In this document: piece by piece, positions 25,890-35,699 of the stretch
How positions within the stretch are numbered: the first letter of the stretch is position 1
How the letters are laid out: the number at the start of each line of letters is the position of its first letter
NCBI GenBank assembly: GCA_020725145.1
Contig: DYFO01000022.1
Location: 1-35,931, forward strand
Length of the DNA stretch: 35,931 nt
Source: Symbiobacterium thermophilum
GTDB lineage: Bacteria; Bacillota; Sulfobacillia; UBA995
Direction: 5' to 3'
The notes under the pieces: model-generated
The model's input: only the letters and a program-made list of their open reading frames with translations
Databases searched by the model: none
Told to the model about the DNA's origin: nothing
Program-made: the position numbers and the translations under genes

Positions 25890-26792
25890 TCAGAAGCTCA
25901 CTCCATAGCCGTCCAGCATCCGCTTGGGAATCAGCATGCGGGCGGTCTTCAGCGGATCGACCACCTGGCTCACCTGCGTGTGGCCGGCGCACGAGAGCAA
26001 AAGACCGATCTCCTCCAGGCCCAGCGGCAGCCGCTCGCGCAGGAAGGTCACCATGTGGTCCAGGGCGAGCGCGACCGCCCGGTCGAGGTCTTCCGCGGAG
26101 GCCACCGTCATCCACGCCTCGGCCGTCTCCACCACCGGCGAGGGCAGGGTGCGCCCCCGCACCAGATCCACCTTCACCGTCACGCGGCCGGGCACCTCCA
26201 CGCCGCAGATCACCACCTCGCCGTCCCCCATGGCCGCATGCAGGTCACCCAGCACCAGTAGCGCGCCGGGCACGTACACCGGCAGGTACACCCGTGAGCC
26301 GACGCCGATGGTGCGGGTGTCGAGGTTGCCGCCGTGGCTTCCCGGCGTGCCGCAGGGCACCTCACCTTCCCCCGGAGCGGTGCCGATAACGCCGACCATG
26401 GGCTCCAGCGGCACACGCACGCGGTCGTTGAAGATCACGGCCCCTTCGCGGATGGGAAAAAAGCGCACCGTCTGCCGCTTGAGCAGGTGGGCCAGCGCTC
26501 CCATGCCGGGCAAGGTGACCATCAACCCGCGGTCGGCCACCTCGATGTCGAGGATCTCCACGATCAGGGTGTCGCCCGGCCGGCTCCCTCTCACCTCGAG
26601 GGGACCGGTGGCCGGGTTCACCGTCTCCCAGCTCACCCGCTCGAGGTCGTCTTCCGCCCGCACCTGGTTGGAGAAGCAGTCTTGGGTCGAGAAGACCACC
26701 GTGTCCCCCGGCTCGGCCGAGGCCACCGGGGGATGGGTGGCGCTCATGCTGTAGACGACCTGCGTGTCGGGGATCACCACACGTCCGCCCAT
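25890..26792 (-). CDS. Acetamidase/formamidase family protein
   Basis: GDTVVFSTQDCFSNQV; GPLEVRGSRPGDTLIVEILDIEV; GTAPGEGEVPCGTPGSHGGNLDTRTIGVGSRVYLPVYVPGALLVLGDLHAAMGDGEV; RBS AAGGAGG before ATG. Confidence 0.92.
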   Translation of the reverse strand: MGGRVVIPDTQVVYSMSATHPPVASAEPGDTVVFSTQDCFSNQVRAEDDLERVSWETVNPATGPLEVRGSRPGDTLIVEILDIEVADRGLMVTLPGMGALAHLLKRQTVRFFPIREGAVIFNDRVRVPLEPMVGVIGTAPGEGEVPCGTPGSHGGNLDTRTIGVGSRVYLPVYVPGALLVLGDLHAAMGDGEVVICGVEVPGRVTVKVDLVRGRTLPSPVVETAEAWMTVASAEDLDRAVALALDHMVTFLRERLPLGLEEIGLLLSCAGHTQVSQVVDPLKTARMLIPKRMLDGYGVSF

Positions 26793-26878
26793 CGCCAAAC
26801 TCCTCCTTCCCGCCCCAGGTACTCTTCTTGCGGGCTCCGACAACTCCTTCAATCAGGCCCCCTCGGGTAAGGATCCCC

Positions 26879-27097
26879 GGCCTGGACACCGACAAGCGCC
26901 TGTACCCGTTGCTCCTTCCCGACTGCATCCGCCTGCTCGGGAAGCCGTTCCGGGGCCCCGACCGCTTCACCGTCGGATCGTACGTCTACCTTAACGCAAG
27001 CCGGGGAACCATCGGCCGCTTCCGGGGCAGAGAGAGAATAACCGAAGACGACAAGCCCGTCCACGAGCTGTGTTACGCGGGAGGCCTGCTGGGCTGG
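26879..27097 (+). pseudogene. Possible DUF5680-like gene remnant
   Basis: SYVYLNASRGTIGRFRGRERITEDDKPVHELCYAGGLLG resembles the Y-x-Y...F-x-G-x-E...P-V-x-x-x-x-Y-x-G pattern; no convincing start, and the frame runs on into low-complexity sequence. Confidence 0.4.
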
Positions 27098-27400
27098 CGC
27101 GAGGCCGGAGTCTACGACCGTTTTCCGCACACAACCGGGCGCAAGTCGTCTCCCGTCTATGACCAGCGCGCCATCGTACCCTCTTGTTGTCCCCGCCGCA
27201 GCATCACCGTTATCGCTCGAAAGGACATGGACCCCTCCTCCCAAGCGGTCCCCACAGCCCTTGCCTCCCAAATGCCGTTCCTGTGGTCGGACACCCAGAC
27301 AGGATATCCCATCCCGGCGCCCGTGGTGGTTTCAAAAAGTTTCGTCAGCCCGTCACTCCCTGTCGGTCAGCTGGTGTAAAATCGAAGGGGGTTGTCCAGA

Positions 27401-30097
27401 ATGTGGTGTCGCTGGGAGGGGCAGGACTCCGCGGGCCCGCGACCGCAACCGCCTGCCTGGCTCGTGCTCTGGGGCAAGCGAGGGAAGGGGAACGATCCAT
27501 CCTGGCATCCCCTCGCCTGCCACCTCGTGGACGTGATGATGGTGGCGCGTTGCCTGTGGCAGCATGCCCTGCCGCGGCGGTTGCGGGAACGCATCGCCGC
27601 CGGACTCGGTCTTGCCACGGACGCCGCAGGCTACTGGGTTTCGCTCTGGGCCTCACTTCACGACATCGGAAAGGCTTCGCCCGGGTTTCAGGGCGCCTGG
27701 CCACCTGCCCGTCTGGCGCTGGAAGGCTACGGTCTTGATTTCCCATCGCCGCAAGGGTCCCCCGTCCCCCACCCCCTGGTGACCGCGGCTGTGTTGCCCA
27801 ACCTGCTCAAAGAAACGGGGCTTGCCCAACGGGCCGCGCTGAGGCTGAGCGGAGTGGTAGCGGGACATCACGGAACCTTTCCCCGTGCCGACGCCTGGGT
27901 GGACCTCGGCTCGCACTCGCTGGGCGGCCCGCCCTGGACCGCCGTTCGAAGGGAGCTGTGGAGTCACTTGCTGGCGGTGGCCGGCCCGGCCCCTGAGGCG
28001 GCGCGCCTGGCCTCTTTGTCCGATCACGCCCTGCTCCTGCTGTTGGCGGGCCTGACCTGTGTTTCCGACTGGATCGGGTCGATGCAGGAGAGCTTCCCGC
28101 CCGCGGGGCACGTGTCCGAGCTGGACCGCTACGCCGGTGCCGCGCTGCGCCAGGCCGAGAAAGCCCTTGATCGTCTGGGCTGGTCGGGCTGGGTGCCACG
28201 GCCGGCGGTCGCCTTCTCCAAGGTCTTCGACTTCTCGCCCAACCAGTTGCAGGAGGTGGCGATAAGGCTCGGCGACGAGAACCGGCCCGGCCTGGTCATC
28301 GTGGAAGCCCCCATGGGGACGGGCAAGACGGAGGCGGCCTTCTGGCTCAGCGATGCCTGGCAGGTCGGGACCGGGCTCGGCGGGACATACATAGCACTGC
28401 CCACCGAGGCTACCAGCAACCAGATGTTCGGCCGCTTCCGGGAGTTTTTGTCACGGCGCTTTGCCGGTGACCGGGTGAACCTGCACCTCGTCCACGGGCA
28501 CGCACCGCTTGCCTCCGACTATCGCGAGCTCAGAGTGCTTTCCGCCGCCGAAGACCATGAGGCAGGCGTGGTGGCCGAGGAGTGGTTCGTCCCCCGCAAG
28601 CGGGCGCTGCTCGCCCCCTTTGGGGTGGGAACGGTGGACCAGAGCCTGCTTACCGTCCTGCGCATCAGGCACGGTTTCCTCCGCCTTTTCGGCCTGGCCG
28701 CCAAGACGGTCGTCGTCGACGAGGCCCACGCCTACGACACCTACATGTCGACCTTGCTTGACCGCCTGCTGGCCTGGCTCGGGGCGGCCGGCGCCCCGGT
28801 CATCGTGCTCTCGGCCACCTTGCCCCGGAGTCGCCGATCCCAGTTGCTGGCCGCCTACCTCGGCAAGGAGGCACCACTACCCCCGACGCCGTATCCGCGG
28901 GTGACCTGGGCCTGGGACGGGCGCGCCGGGTGCGTGGCGCTGGAGCCCCCGCCTTCGACGGAAGTACGTCTGGAGCGGGTGGGCTCCGACCCTGACGCGA
29001 TCGCCCGGCGGCTGGCCCGGGCACTCGAGGATGGCGGGTGCGCCGTATGGATCTGCAACACCGTCGGCCGTGCTCAGAAGGCCTACCGGGCGCTCGCCGC
29101 GCTCGAAGCCCCGGGCCTCGACGTGGACCTCTTCCACGCACTCTACCCCTATGCGGATCGTACGAAACGTGAGCAACGTGCGCTCGCCCGCTTCGCCAGG
29201 CGTGCCGACCGGCCCTTCCGGGCGGTGCTGGTCGCCACGCAGGTGGTGGAGCAGAGCCTGGACCTGGATTTCGACCTCATGGTCACCGACCTCGCGCCGG
29301 TCGACCTCCTGTTCCAGCGGCTGGGCCGCCTCCACCGCCACCCCGAAACGCTTCGACCCCCGAAGCTCACCTCCCCGGAGTTGTGGCTCACCCTCTCCCC
29401 GGACCCGGCCGTCCTGCCTGACTTCACGGCGACCTCGCCGGTCTACGACGAGTACCTGCTGCTCAGATCGTGGCTGGCGCTGGCCGGACGTGCGTCGCTG
29501 AAGGTGCCCGACGACATCGAGCCTCTCGTCCAGGAGGTGTACGATGCCCCACCCCCTTCCGGCCTGCAGGGGGAGTTGGCGCAGCGGCTACAGGCGGCCC
29601 GCGACCGCATGCGGGCGGCCCACGACGAGCAGGCGCAGCAGGCCACCTGCAGGCTGATCGGGCATCCCTCGTACCCCGACAACATCCTCGAAGCCTTCAC
29701 GGTGGACCTCGATGAGGAGGATCCGAATGCCCACGTGGCGTTCCAGGCCCTTACCCGCCTGGGCCCCCCGAACGTGTCGCTGGTGTGCCTGCATGCCGTG
29801 AACGGGCAGCCCTCACTCACGCCCGATGGCTCGGAGCCTGTGGACCTCGAACGCACGCCTTCCCTGGCCACGGTGGAGCAGCTGCTGGGCCGATCGCTAC
29901 GGCTTGCGCACCGCGCCCTGGCCCCTCGCTTCCTTGAGCAGCCCGTCCCCCCGGGCTGGCGGAAGTCGCCATTTCTACGTCACCACCGTTGCGCGCTTTT
30001 TAGAGGCGGGCGCTGCCACACGGGCGACTGGGAGCTGGAGCTTGACCCCGAACTCGGTCTGGTGATAAGGAGGCTGGACGGTGACGTACGGTTTTGA
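27401..30097 (+). CDS. cas3: CRISPR-associated helicase/nuclease Cas3 (HD + DExD/H, type I-E)
   Basis: HD motif SLHDIGKASPGFQ, AGHHGTFP, Walker A APMGTGKTEAA, VVVDEAHAYDTYMSTLL, VATQVVEQSLDLDFDLMVTDLAPVDLLFQRLGRLHRH. Confidence 0.96.
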   Translation: MWCRWEGQDSAGPRPQPPAWLVLWGKRGKGNDPSWHPLACHLVDVMMVARCLWQHALPRRLRERIAAGLGLATDAAGYWVSLWASLHDIGKASPGFQGAWPPARLALEGYGLDFPSPQGSPVPHPLVTAAVLPNLLKETGLAQRAALRLSGVVAGHHGTFPRADAWVDLGSHSLGGPPWTAVRRELWSHLLAVAGPAPEAARLASLSDHALLLLLAGLTCVSDWIGSMQESFPPAGHVSELDRYAGAALRQAEKALDRLGWSGWVPRPAVAFSKVFDFSPNQLQEVAIRLGDENRPGLVIVEAPMGTGKTEAAFWLSDAWQVGTGLGGTYIALPTEATSNQMFGRFREFLSRRFAGDRVNLHLVHGHAPLASDYRELRVLSAAEDHEAGVVAEEWFVPRKRALLAPFGVGTVDQSLLTVLRIRHGFLRLFGLAAKTVVVDEAHAYDTYMSTLLDRLLAWLGAAGAPVIVLSATLPRSRRSQLLAAYLGKEAPLPPTPYPRVTWAWDGRAGCVALEPPPSTEVRLERVGSDPDAIARRLARALEDGGCAVWICNTVGRAQKAYRALAALEAPGLDVDLFHALYPYADRTKREQRALARFARRADRPFRAVLVATQVVEQSLDLDFDLMVTDLAPVDLLFQRLGRLHRHPETLRPPKLTSPELWLTLSPDPAVLPDFTATSPVYDEYLLLRSWLALAGRASLKVPDDIEPLVQEVYDAPPPSGLQGELAQRLQAARDRMRAAHDEQAQQATCRLIGHPSYPDNILEAFTVDLDEEDPNAHVAFQALTRLGPPNVSLVCLHAVNGQPSLTPDGSEPVDLERTPSLATVEQLLGRSLRLAHRALAPRFLEQPVPPGWRKSPFLRHHRCALFRGGRCHTGDWELELDPELGLVIRRLDGDVRF

Positions 30098-31619
30098 CCT
30101 GGTGAACGAGGGCTGGATCCCCTGCGTGATGCCGGACGGCCGTGTCCGGGAGCTGGGCCTGCTGCCAACCCTCGCGAACGCCCCCTCCATCCGCGAGCTG
30201 CACGACCCCTCGCCGCTGGTTACCGCTTCCCTGCACCGGCTGCTGCTGGCGGTGCTGCACCGGAACTTCGGCCCGCCCGATCTGGACGCATGGATCGAGT
30301 TGTGGGAGGCCGGCCGCTGGGATGCAAGCCGCCTTGAGGCTTATTTCGATCGCTGGCAAGACCGCTTCGACCTCTTGCACCCGGAGCGCCCGTTCTACCA
30401 GACGGCAGGCTTGCCCCACCAACCGGTCTCCATCGCCAAGCTCGCTCCCGAGCTTGCCTGCGCCAACAACCCTACCCTTTTCGACCACACCATGGACGGC
30501 TCACCCCCGGCCGTAGACTTGCCCGCGGCCGCGCGCCTGGTCGTCGCGTGCCAGGCTGCGGATCTGGGAGGACTGGTCAGCAGGCTGCCAGGAGAGCCGC
30601 CTTCTGCACCGGCCGCCCCCCTGGCCACAGGGGCCGTGGTCCTGTACCAGGGCAGCAACCTCTTCGAGACCCTCATGCTGAACCTGATCGTCTACAACTC
30701 CAGCGAACCCTGGGAGGCCGACCTGAGCGCCGATCGCCCGTCGTGGGAACAGGAAAGCCCGCCTTCGGAGCTGCGGACCGTCCCGGGTTACCTTGACTAC
30801 CTCACCTGGCAGAGCCGTCGCATTCTGCTTGTACCGGAGTCCCTCGATGGCCGGACGGTGGTACGCAGGGCAGTGCTAACGGCCGGTCGGCGACTGCCCG
30901 ACACCATGCCCGTGATGGACCCGCAGTTCGCCTTGCTGAAAAACCCCCGGAAGAAGCTGCGAGCGAAGGATCCTGCGTGGCTGGCCCTTCGTTTCCGGCC
31001 CGACCGCGCGCTCTGGCGGGACAGCACAGCCCTGCTCGCGGCGTCAAGCGACTACAACGTCCCTCCCCGTGCCCGCCGGTGGTTGGGCGAACTGGTGGCC
31101 CAGGGCTTCCTGGATCGAAGTGCGAGGTACCGGCTGGTGGTCGCCGGGTTGGGAAGCGAGCGGGCCAAGGTTCACTTCTGGCGCCAGGAGCGCATGCCGC
31201 TTCCTCTCGCCTACCTCGCGGACGCCGACCTCGTCGAGCTACTGAGAGGGTCGCTGAAGCTCGCCGAGAGGATCGGCTGGCTGCTACAACGCGCACTTGA
31301 GACGGCGACAGTGCCTGGCACCCGGCCCGACTCGCCCGGGGAACAGGCGCCGATCGCTGCCGGGCTCCTGCGTTACTGGTCGCTCCTGGAGATCCCCTAC
31401 TGGCACCTGATGGAGGACCTGCCGGTCGAGGCCGCCCACGCCCAGGCTGTCTGGGCCCGCACCTTACGCCAGGCCGCGCTGGAGGCCTTCGACCGCGCCC
31501 TGGAAGGGCTCCAACAGGGCCGGCTGTTGAAGGAGGTGACAGTGGCGCGAACGTGGCTGGAACGCGTCCTCGCAGCATCGATGAGACCGTACCGGGAGGT
31601 GGCCAATGAGACAGGATAA
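30081..31619 (+). CDS. casA: Type I-E Cascade large subunit CasA/Cse1 (Cas8e)
   Basis: FDLVNEGWIPCVMPDGRVRELGLLPTLANAPSIRELHDPSPLVTASLHRLLLAVLHR; follows cas3; GTG start. Confidence 0.93.
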   Translation: MTYGFDLVNEGWIPCVMPDGRVRELGLLPTLANAPSIRELHDPSPLVTASLHRLLLAVLHRNFGPPDLDAWIELWEAGRWDASRLEAYFDRWQDRFDLLHPERPFYQTAGLPHQPVSIAKLAPELACANNPTLFDHTMDGSPPAVDLPAAARLVVACQAADLGGLVSRLPGEPPSAPAAPLATGAVVLYQGSNLFETLMLNLIVYNSSEPWEADLSADRPSWEQESPPSELRTVPGYLDYLTWQSRRILLVPESLDGRTVVRRAVLTAGRRLPDTMPVMDPQFALLKNPRKKLRAKDPAWLALRFRPDRALWRDSTALLAASSDYNVPPRARRWLGELVAQGFLDRSARYRLVVAGLGSERAKVHFWRQERMPLPLAYLADADLVELLRGSLKLAERIGWLLQRALETATVPGTRPDSPGEQAPIAAGLLRYWSLLEIPYWHLMEDLPVEAAHAQAVWARTLRQAALEAFDRALEGLQQGRLLKEVTVARTWLERVLAASMRPYREVANETG

Positions 31620-32142
31620 GCGGGTACCGTTCGTCGAGTACCTCGAGAAGCTGCGTGACCAGGAGGACCGGGCGGCGCTGGCCGCCCTGCGGCGGGGGCT
31701 GGGCAGAACCCCGGCCGAGGCCGCCGAGATGCACCGGTACGTGGTCCCGTGGCTGCCGCCGGAGACGCGGCGCTGGGACGAGGACTGCCACTACCTGGTG
31801 GCCGCGCTGTTCGCCTCTCATCCCGCCCCGGGAGGTAGCGGCAGCATGGGTGACACGCTGGCCCGCGTTGCCCAGAAGGGTAACGCGGCCGCCGTCGAGC
31901 GCCGTTTCGTGGCCTTGCTGAAATCCCATCCCCAGGACCTGGCGGATCGCCTGCGCCACGTGGTGAGCCTCGCCCGTGCCCACGACGTCCCCGTGCACTG
32001 GCACCAGCTGTTCCGGGACGTTCGTGATTGGCAGCATCCGGCCCAGTACGTGCAGCGCAACTGGGCCCGCGATTTCTGGTCGGCCCTTGCGCCGCCGACG
32101 GTCGGCGAGGAGACCGAGCAAGTCCAGGCAAAGGAGGCATGA
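31606..32142 (+). CDS. casB: Type I-E Cascade small subunit CasB/Cse2
   Basis: FVEYLEKLRDQEDRAALAALRRGLGRTPAEAAEMHRYVVPWLP...ERRFVALLKSHPQDLADRLRHVVSLAR. Confidence 0.93.
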   Translation: MRQDKRVPFVEYLEKLRDQEDRAALAALRRGLGRTPAEAAEMHRYVVPWLPPETRRWDEDCHYLVAALFASHPAPGGSGSMGDTLARVAQKGNAAAVERRFVALLKSHPQDLADRLRHVVSLARAHDVPVHWHQLFRDVRDWQHPAQYVQRNWARDFWSALAPPTVGEETEQVQAKEA

Positions 32143-32145
32143 CCC

Positions 32146-33321
32146 ATGAAGATCGAGCTCCACATTCTCCAGAACTTCGCGCCGTCGTGCCTGAACCGGG
32201 ACGACGTCAACGCGCCCAAGGACTGCGAATTCGGAGGGGTACGGCGCGCCCGCATCTCCAGCCAGTGCCTCAAGCGTTCGGTCCGCGTCTACTGGACGCA
32301 GCACGGCGAGCTCGAAGGACACCGCGCCGTGCGCACCCGAAGGCTGGCTGCCCACGTGGCCGAACGGCTTGCGGCCCAGGGGCGCGACCCAGAGGAGGCC
32401 ACCCTCCTGTGCAGGTTCGCACTGGAGCGCGCCGGCCTCGGCATCACCCGGGACGGCACCACCGAGTACCTGCTCTTCCTCAGCGAGCGGGCCATGGACA
32501 CTCTGGCCGCGGCCATCACCGAGCACTGGGACACCCTGAACGCGGCATGCGCGGCCCAATCCGCCGGTAAGGAACCGGCCAAGTCCCGCAAACAGGACGA
32601 TTCCGCACTCCCCGCCGAGGTGCAGAGGGCGATCGAGGAGATCTTCTCCGGTCGCAAGGCTGTCGACCTCGCCCTCTTCGGCCGCATGGTCGCCGACGCG
32701 CCCGAACGCAACGTCGAGGCCGCCTGCCAGGTGGCTCACGCCATCTCGACCCACCGTGTCAATGCGGATCTGGACTTCTTCACGGCCCTGGACGACCTGC
32801 AGCCCCAGGGAGAACCGGGAGCGGGCATGATGGGCACCGTCGAGTTCAACTCCGCCTGCATGTACCGCTACGCCCTCCTGGACCTCGTTCAGCTCAAGAA
32901 CAACCTGGAGGGAGACGCCGAGCTCGCCCTCGAGGCAGCACTGGCATTCCTCAAAGCGTCGGTACAGGCCGTGCCATCCGGCAAGCAGAACAGCATGGCC
33001 GCCCACAACCCGCCCAGCCTGGTTATGGTGGTCATCCGCACCGCGGGTGTCCCCTGGTCGCTGGCCAACGCCTTCCAGCATCCGGTCACCGCCGGGACTC
33101 CCGACCAAGGCGGGCTGGTGGAGCAATCCATCCGGCGCCTCGACGCCTACTGGGGCAGGCTGCAGGCCGTCTACGGCACGACCGGCATTCAGACCTCTGT
33201 GGCCCTGACGGTGGAGGACGTGCCCCTGAGCCATGTCGGTCGCCGCGCCGCGAACCTGAAGGAACTTCTGAACGCGGTCCGTACGGCCGTTGAGGAGAAT
33301 CCGCAATGGCGGTCCTGCTGA
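32146..33321 (+). CDS. casC: Type I-E Cascade backbone Cas7/CasC/Cse4
   Basis: ELHILQNFAPSCLNRDDVNAPKDCEFGGVRRARISSQCLKRSVR; ALFGRMVADAPERNVEAACQVAHAISTHRVNADLDFFTALDDL. Confidence 0.96.
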   Translation: MKIELHILQNFAPSCLNRDDVNAPKDCEFGGVRRARISSQCLKRSVRVYWTQHGELEGHRAVRTRRLAAHVAERLAAQGRDPEEATLLCRFALERAGLGITRDGTTEYLLFLSERAMDTLAAAITEHWDTLNAACAAQSAGKEPAKSRKQDDSALPAEVQRAIEEIFSGRKAVDLALFGRMVADAPERNVEAACQVAHAISTHRVNADLDFFTALDDLQPQGEPGAGMMGTVEFNSACMYRYALLDLVQLKNNLEGDAELALEAALAFLKASVQAVPSGKQNSMAAHNPPSLVMVVIRTAGVPWSLANAFQHPVTAGTPDQGGLVEQSIRRLDAYWGRLQAVYGTTGIQTSVALTVEDVPLSHVGRRAANLKELLNAVRTAVEENPQWRSC

Positions 33322-34007
33322 TACGGCTCGCCGGTCCCATGCAGGCCTGGGGTGTGCACAGTCGCTTCACGGTGCGCGACACGGGCACGGAGCCTTCCAA
33401 GTCCGGCGTCGTCGGTCTGCTCTGCGCCGCCTGCGGGGTGAGCCGCTCCGACACCGCCCGTATCGCCGAGCTCGCCGCGCTACCGATGGGGGTGCGGGCG
33501 GACCGCGAAGGCAAACTGATGCGGGACTTCCACACGGCCGGCGGCGGAATGTGGCCCGGCTTGCGAAGCTACGGCGTGCGCCGGGCCTCGGGCGAACCCG
33601 GCGAGACCGTCACCTCCGAGCGCTACTACCTGGCCGACGCCGACTTCCTGGTGGCACTGGAAGGCCCTCGCCCACTGCTCGAACGACTGCACGCGGCACT
33701 GGCCTCCCCGGTCTGGCCTCTTTACCTCGGCCGCAAGGCCTTTGTTCCCGGAGAGCCGGTACGGTTACCCGACGGCCTGCGAGACGGCGACGTGCCCTCG
33801 GTTCTCCGCTCTTACCCCTGGCGCAAGCGCCCCCACGACTCGGATCCCGAAAGGCTGCGGCTGGTCCTGGAGTGCGCGGCCGACGAAGGGATCGCACGCC
33901 TGGACGTGCCGGTGTCGTTCGAGATCGGTTCCCGCCGCTACTCCCTCCGCTACGTCAGGACGGCGTGGGTGTCCACCGGGGAGCTCCCGCGGATGGAGGA
34001 GGTCTAG
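33306..34007 (+). CDS. casD: Type I-E Cas5/CasD
   Basis: LIRLAGPMQAWGVHSRFTVRDTGTEPSKSGVVGLLCAACG. Confidence 0.95.
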   Translation: MAVLLIRLAGPMQAWGVHSRFTVRDTGTEPSKSGVVGLLCAACGVSRSDTARIAELAALPMGVRADREGKLMRDFHTAGGGMWPGLRSYGVRRASGEPGETVTSERYYLADADFLVALEGPRPLLERLHAALASPVWPLYLGRKAFVPGEPVRLPDGLRDGDVPSVLRSYPWRKRPHDSDPERLRLVLECAADEGIARLDVPVSFEIGSRRYSLRYVRTAWVSTGELPRMEEV

Positions 34008-34010
34008 GAC

Positions 34011-34727
34011 ATGTTTCTCTCGCGCCTCATCCTGAACCCCCGCAACGGCCGAGTACGCAGGGATCTGGCAGACTGCGGCCAGATGCACCGGACGATCATG
34101 CGCGCCTTTCCTCCGACCGAACCGGGCGAATCTGCCCGCGCGAGCTTGGGCGTGCTCTACCGGGTCGATGCCGACCCGCAGGGGCGCCTTGTCCTCTACG
34201 TCCAGTCGCGTCAGTGCCCGGATTGGTCAGCCCTGGAACCGGGTTACCTCCTGCACCCGCCCGCCTGCAGACGCGTAGACCACGTGTACCAGGCGTTGAC
34301 ACCGGGCACCGTGTTGCGCTTCCGACTCCGGGCCAACCCCACCCGGAAGATCGACACCAAGAGCGGTGCCGACGGACGCCGCCGTCACGGACGGAGGGTC
34401 GAGCTCCGTACCGAGGCCGATCGCCTCGCCTGGCTAGAGCGGAAGGCTGAAGCTTCCGGTTTCGAGCTGGTTTCGGTGCGCGTCAGCACCTCCGTCCCCG
34501 ACGTGACCACGATCCCGCAGGGCAAGGTGGTGCGCACCTCTGGCTATTGCCACTGCGACACCCCGGAAGGGCGGATCTCGCATACCCTGACGCTCGCACC
34601 CGTCCTCTTCGAAGGGCATCTGCGGGTGGTGGAGGCCGAGCGGTTCCGCCGTGCCCTGGAGACGGGGATCGGACCCGGCAAGGCCTATGGCATGGGGCTG
34701 CTGTCGATAGCTCCGGCGGCCAGGTGA
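34011..34727 (+). CDS. casE: Type I-E crRNA endoribonuclease Cas6e/CasE/Cse3
   Basis: MFLSRLILNPRNGRVRRDLADCGQMHRTIMRAFP; C-terminal FRRALETGIGPGKAYGMGLLSIAP (G-rich RAMP loop). Confidence 0.95.
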   Translation: MFLSRLILNPRNGRVRRDLADCGQMHRTIMRAFPPTEPGESARASLGVLYRVDADPQGRLVLYVQSRQCPDWSALEPGYLLHPPACRRVDHVYQALTPGTVLRFRLRANPTRKIDTKSGADGRRRHGRRVELRTEADRLAWLERKAEASGFELVSVRVSTSVPDVTTIPQGKVVRTSGYCHCDTPEGRISHTLTLAPVLFEGHLRVVEAERFRRALETGIGPGKAYGMGLLSIAPAAR

Positions 34728-34733
34728 GGGAAC

Positions 34734-35699
34734 GTGCAAAACCTTCACCTCTTGCCGAAGTTCCGTGACGGCTGGAGCTATCTGTACGTGGAGCACTGCA
34801 AGGTCGACCGGGACGACAAGGCGATCATCGTCCACCAGGCCGACGGCAGCGTTCCCGTGCCCTGTGCAACGCTTGCGCTGCTCATGCTGGGGCCGGGATC
34901 TACCATAACTCACGCTGCCGTCCGCGTCCTTGCGGAAAGCGGGTGCACCGTGCTCTGGTCAGGTGAGGAAGGCGTTCGCTTCTACGCGCAGGGACTGGGC
35001 GAGACCCGAAAGGCCCATCGGCTGCTTCACCAGGCCCGCTGCTATGCGGATACAGAGCTTCGCCTCCAAGTGGTCAGGCGTCTCTACCAGCTGCGCTTCC
35101 CGGAGCCGCTCGATCCTTGCGCCACCCTGCAGGAAATCCGCGGCATGGAAGGCATCCGGGTTCGGGAGGCTTACTCCCGCGCCAGCCGCGAAACCGGCGT
35201 GGAATGGAAGGGTCGTTTGTACCGACGCGATCGCTGGTCGTCTGCAGACCCGGTCAACCGTGCCCTCTCCGCAGCCAACAGCTGCCTGTACGGGATCTGC
35301 CACGCCGCCATACTCTCGGTGGGCTACTCGCCTGCCCTGGGTTTCATCCACACCGGGAAGATGTTATCGTTCGTTTACGACGTGGCCGATCTTTACAAGA
35401 CCGAAATCACCATCCCCATAGCCTTCCAGGCGGCGGCCCAGGGCCAGTCCGCGTTGGAGAGCAGGGTTCGGCATCGCTGTCGCGATCTGTTCCACCAAAC
35501 CCGTCTCCTCGCCCGCATCGTGCCGGATATCGACTACGCGCTGGGCGTTCGGAGCCAGGGCGAGACCACCGACCCCGACTTCGAAGAGGATGAAGCTGCC
35601 CCCGGCGATCTCTGGGATCCGGATCTCGGCACCGTGCGCGGAGGGGTGAATTTCGGGGATCAAAGGGAGGGTGGGACGGATGGTCGTGATGATCCTTGA
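34734..35699 (+). CDS. cas1: Type I-E CRISPR integrase Cas1
   Basis: LHLLPKFRDGWSYLYVEHCKVDRDDKAIIVHQADGSVPVPCATLALLMLGPGSTITHAAVRVLAESGCTVLWSGEEGVRFYAQG; GFIHTGKMLSFVYDVADLYK. Confidence 0.97.
   Translation: MQNLHLLPKFRDGWSYLYVEHCKVDRDDKAIIVHQADGSVPVPCATLALLMLGPGSTITHAAVRVLAESGCTVLWSGEEGVRFYAQGLGETRKAHRLLHQARCYADTELRLQVVRRLYQLRFPEPLDPCATLQEIRGMEGIRVREAYSRASRETGVEWKGRLYRRDRWSSADPVNRALSAANSCLYGICHAAILSVGYSPALGFIHTGKMLSFVYDVADLYKTEITIPIAFQAAAQGQSALESRVRHRCRDLFHQTRLLARIVPDIDYALGVRSQGETTDPDFEEDEAAPGDLWDPDLGTVRGGVNFGDQREGGTDGRDDP

Noticed and set aside
26378-26392. GCCGATAACG as another sigma-28 -10 element
   Set aside because: No TAAA 15 nt upstream; lies inside the formamidase coding region on the opposite strand
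27354-27389. TAAAAT (27377-27382) as a -10 box for the cas operon
   Set aside because: Predicted start site would fall at or after the GGGGG ribosome-binding region of cas3, and no good -35 was found at 17-18 nt
26990-27390. Possible CRISPR leader/array upstream of cas3
   Set aside because: No direct repeats of about 28-29 nt with regular spacing were seen
30802-33306. 834-aa ORF on the minus strand
   Set aside because: Antisense to casA/casB/casC, whose protein motifs are unmistakable; long antisense ORFs are expected in very high-GC sequence
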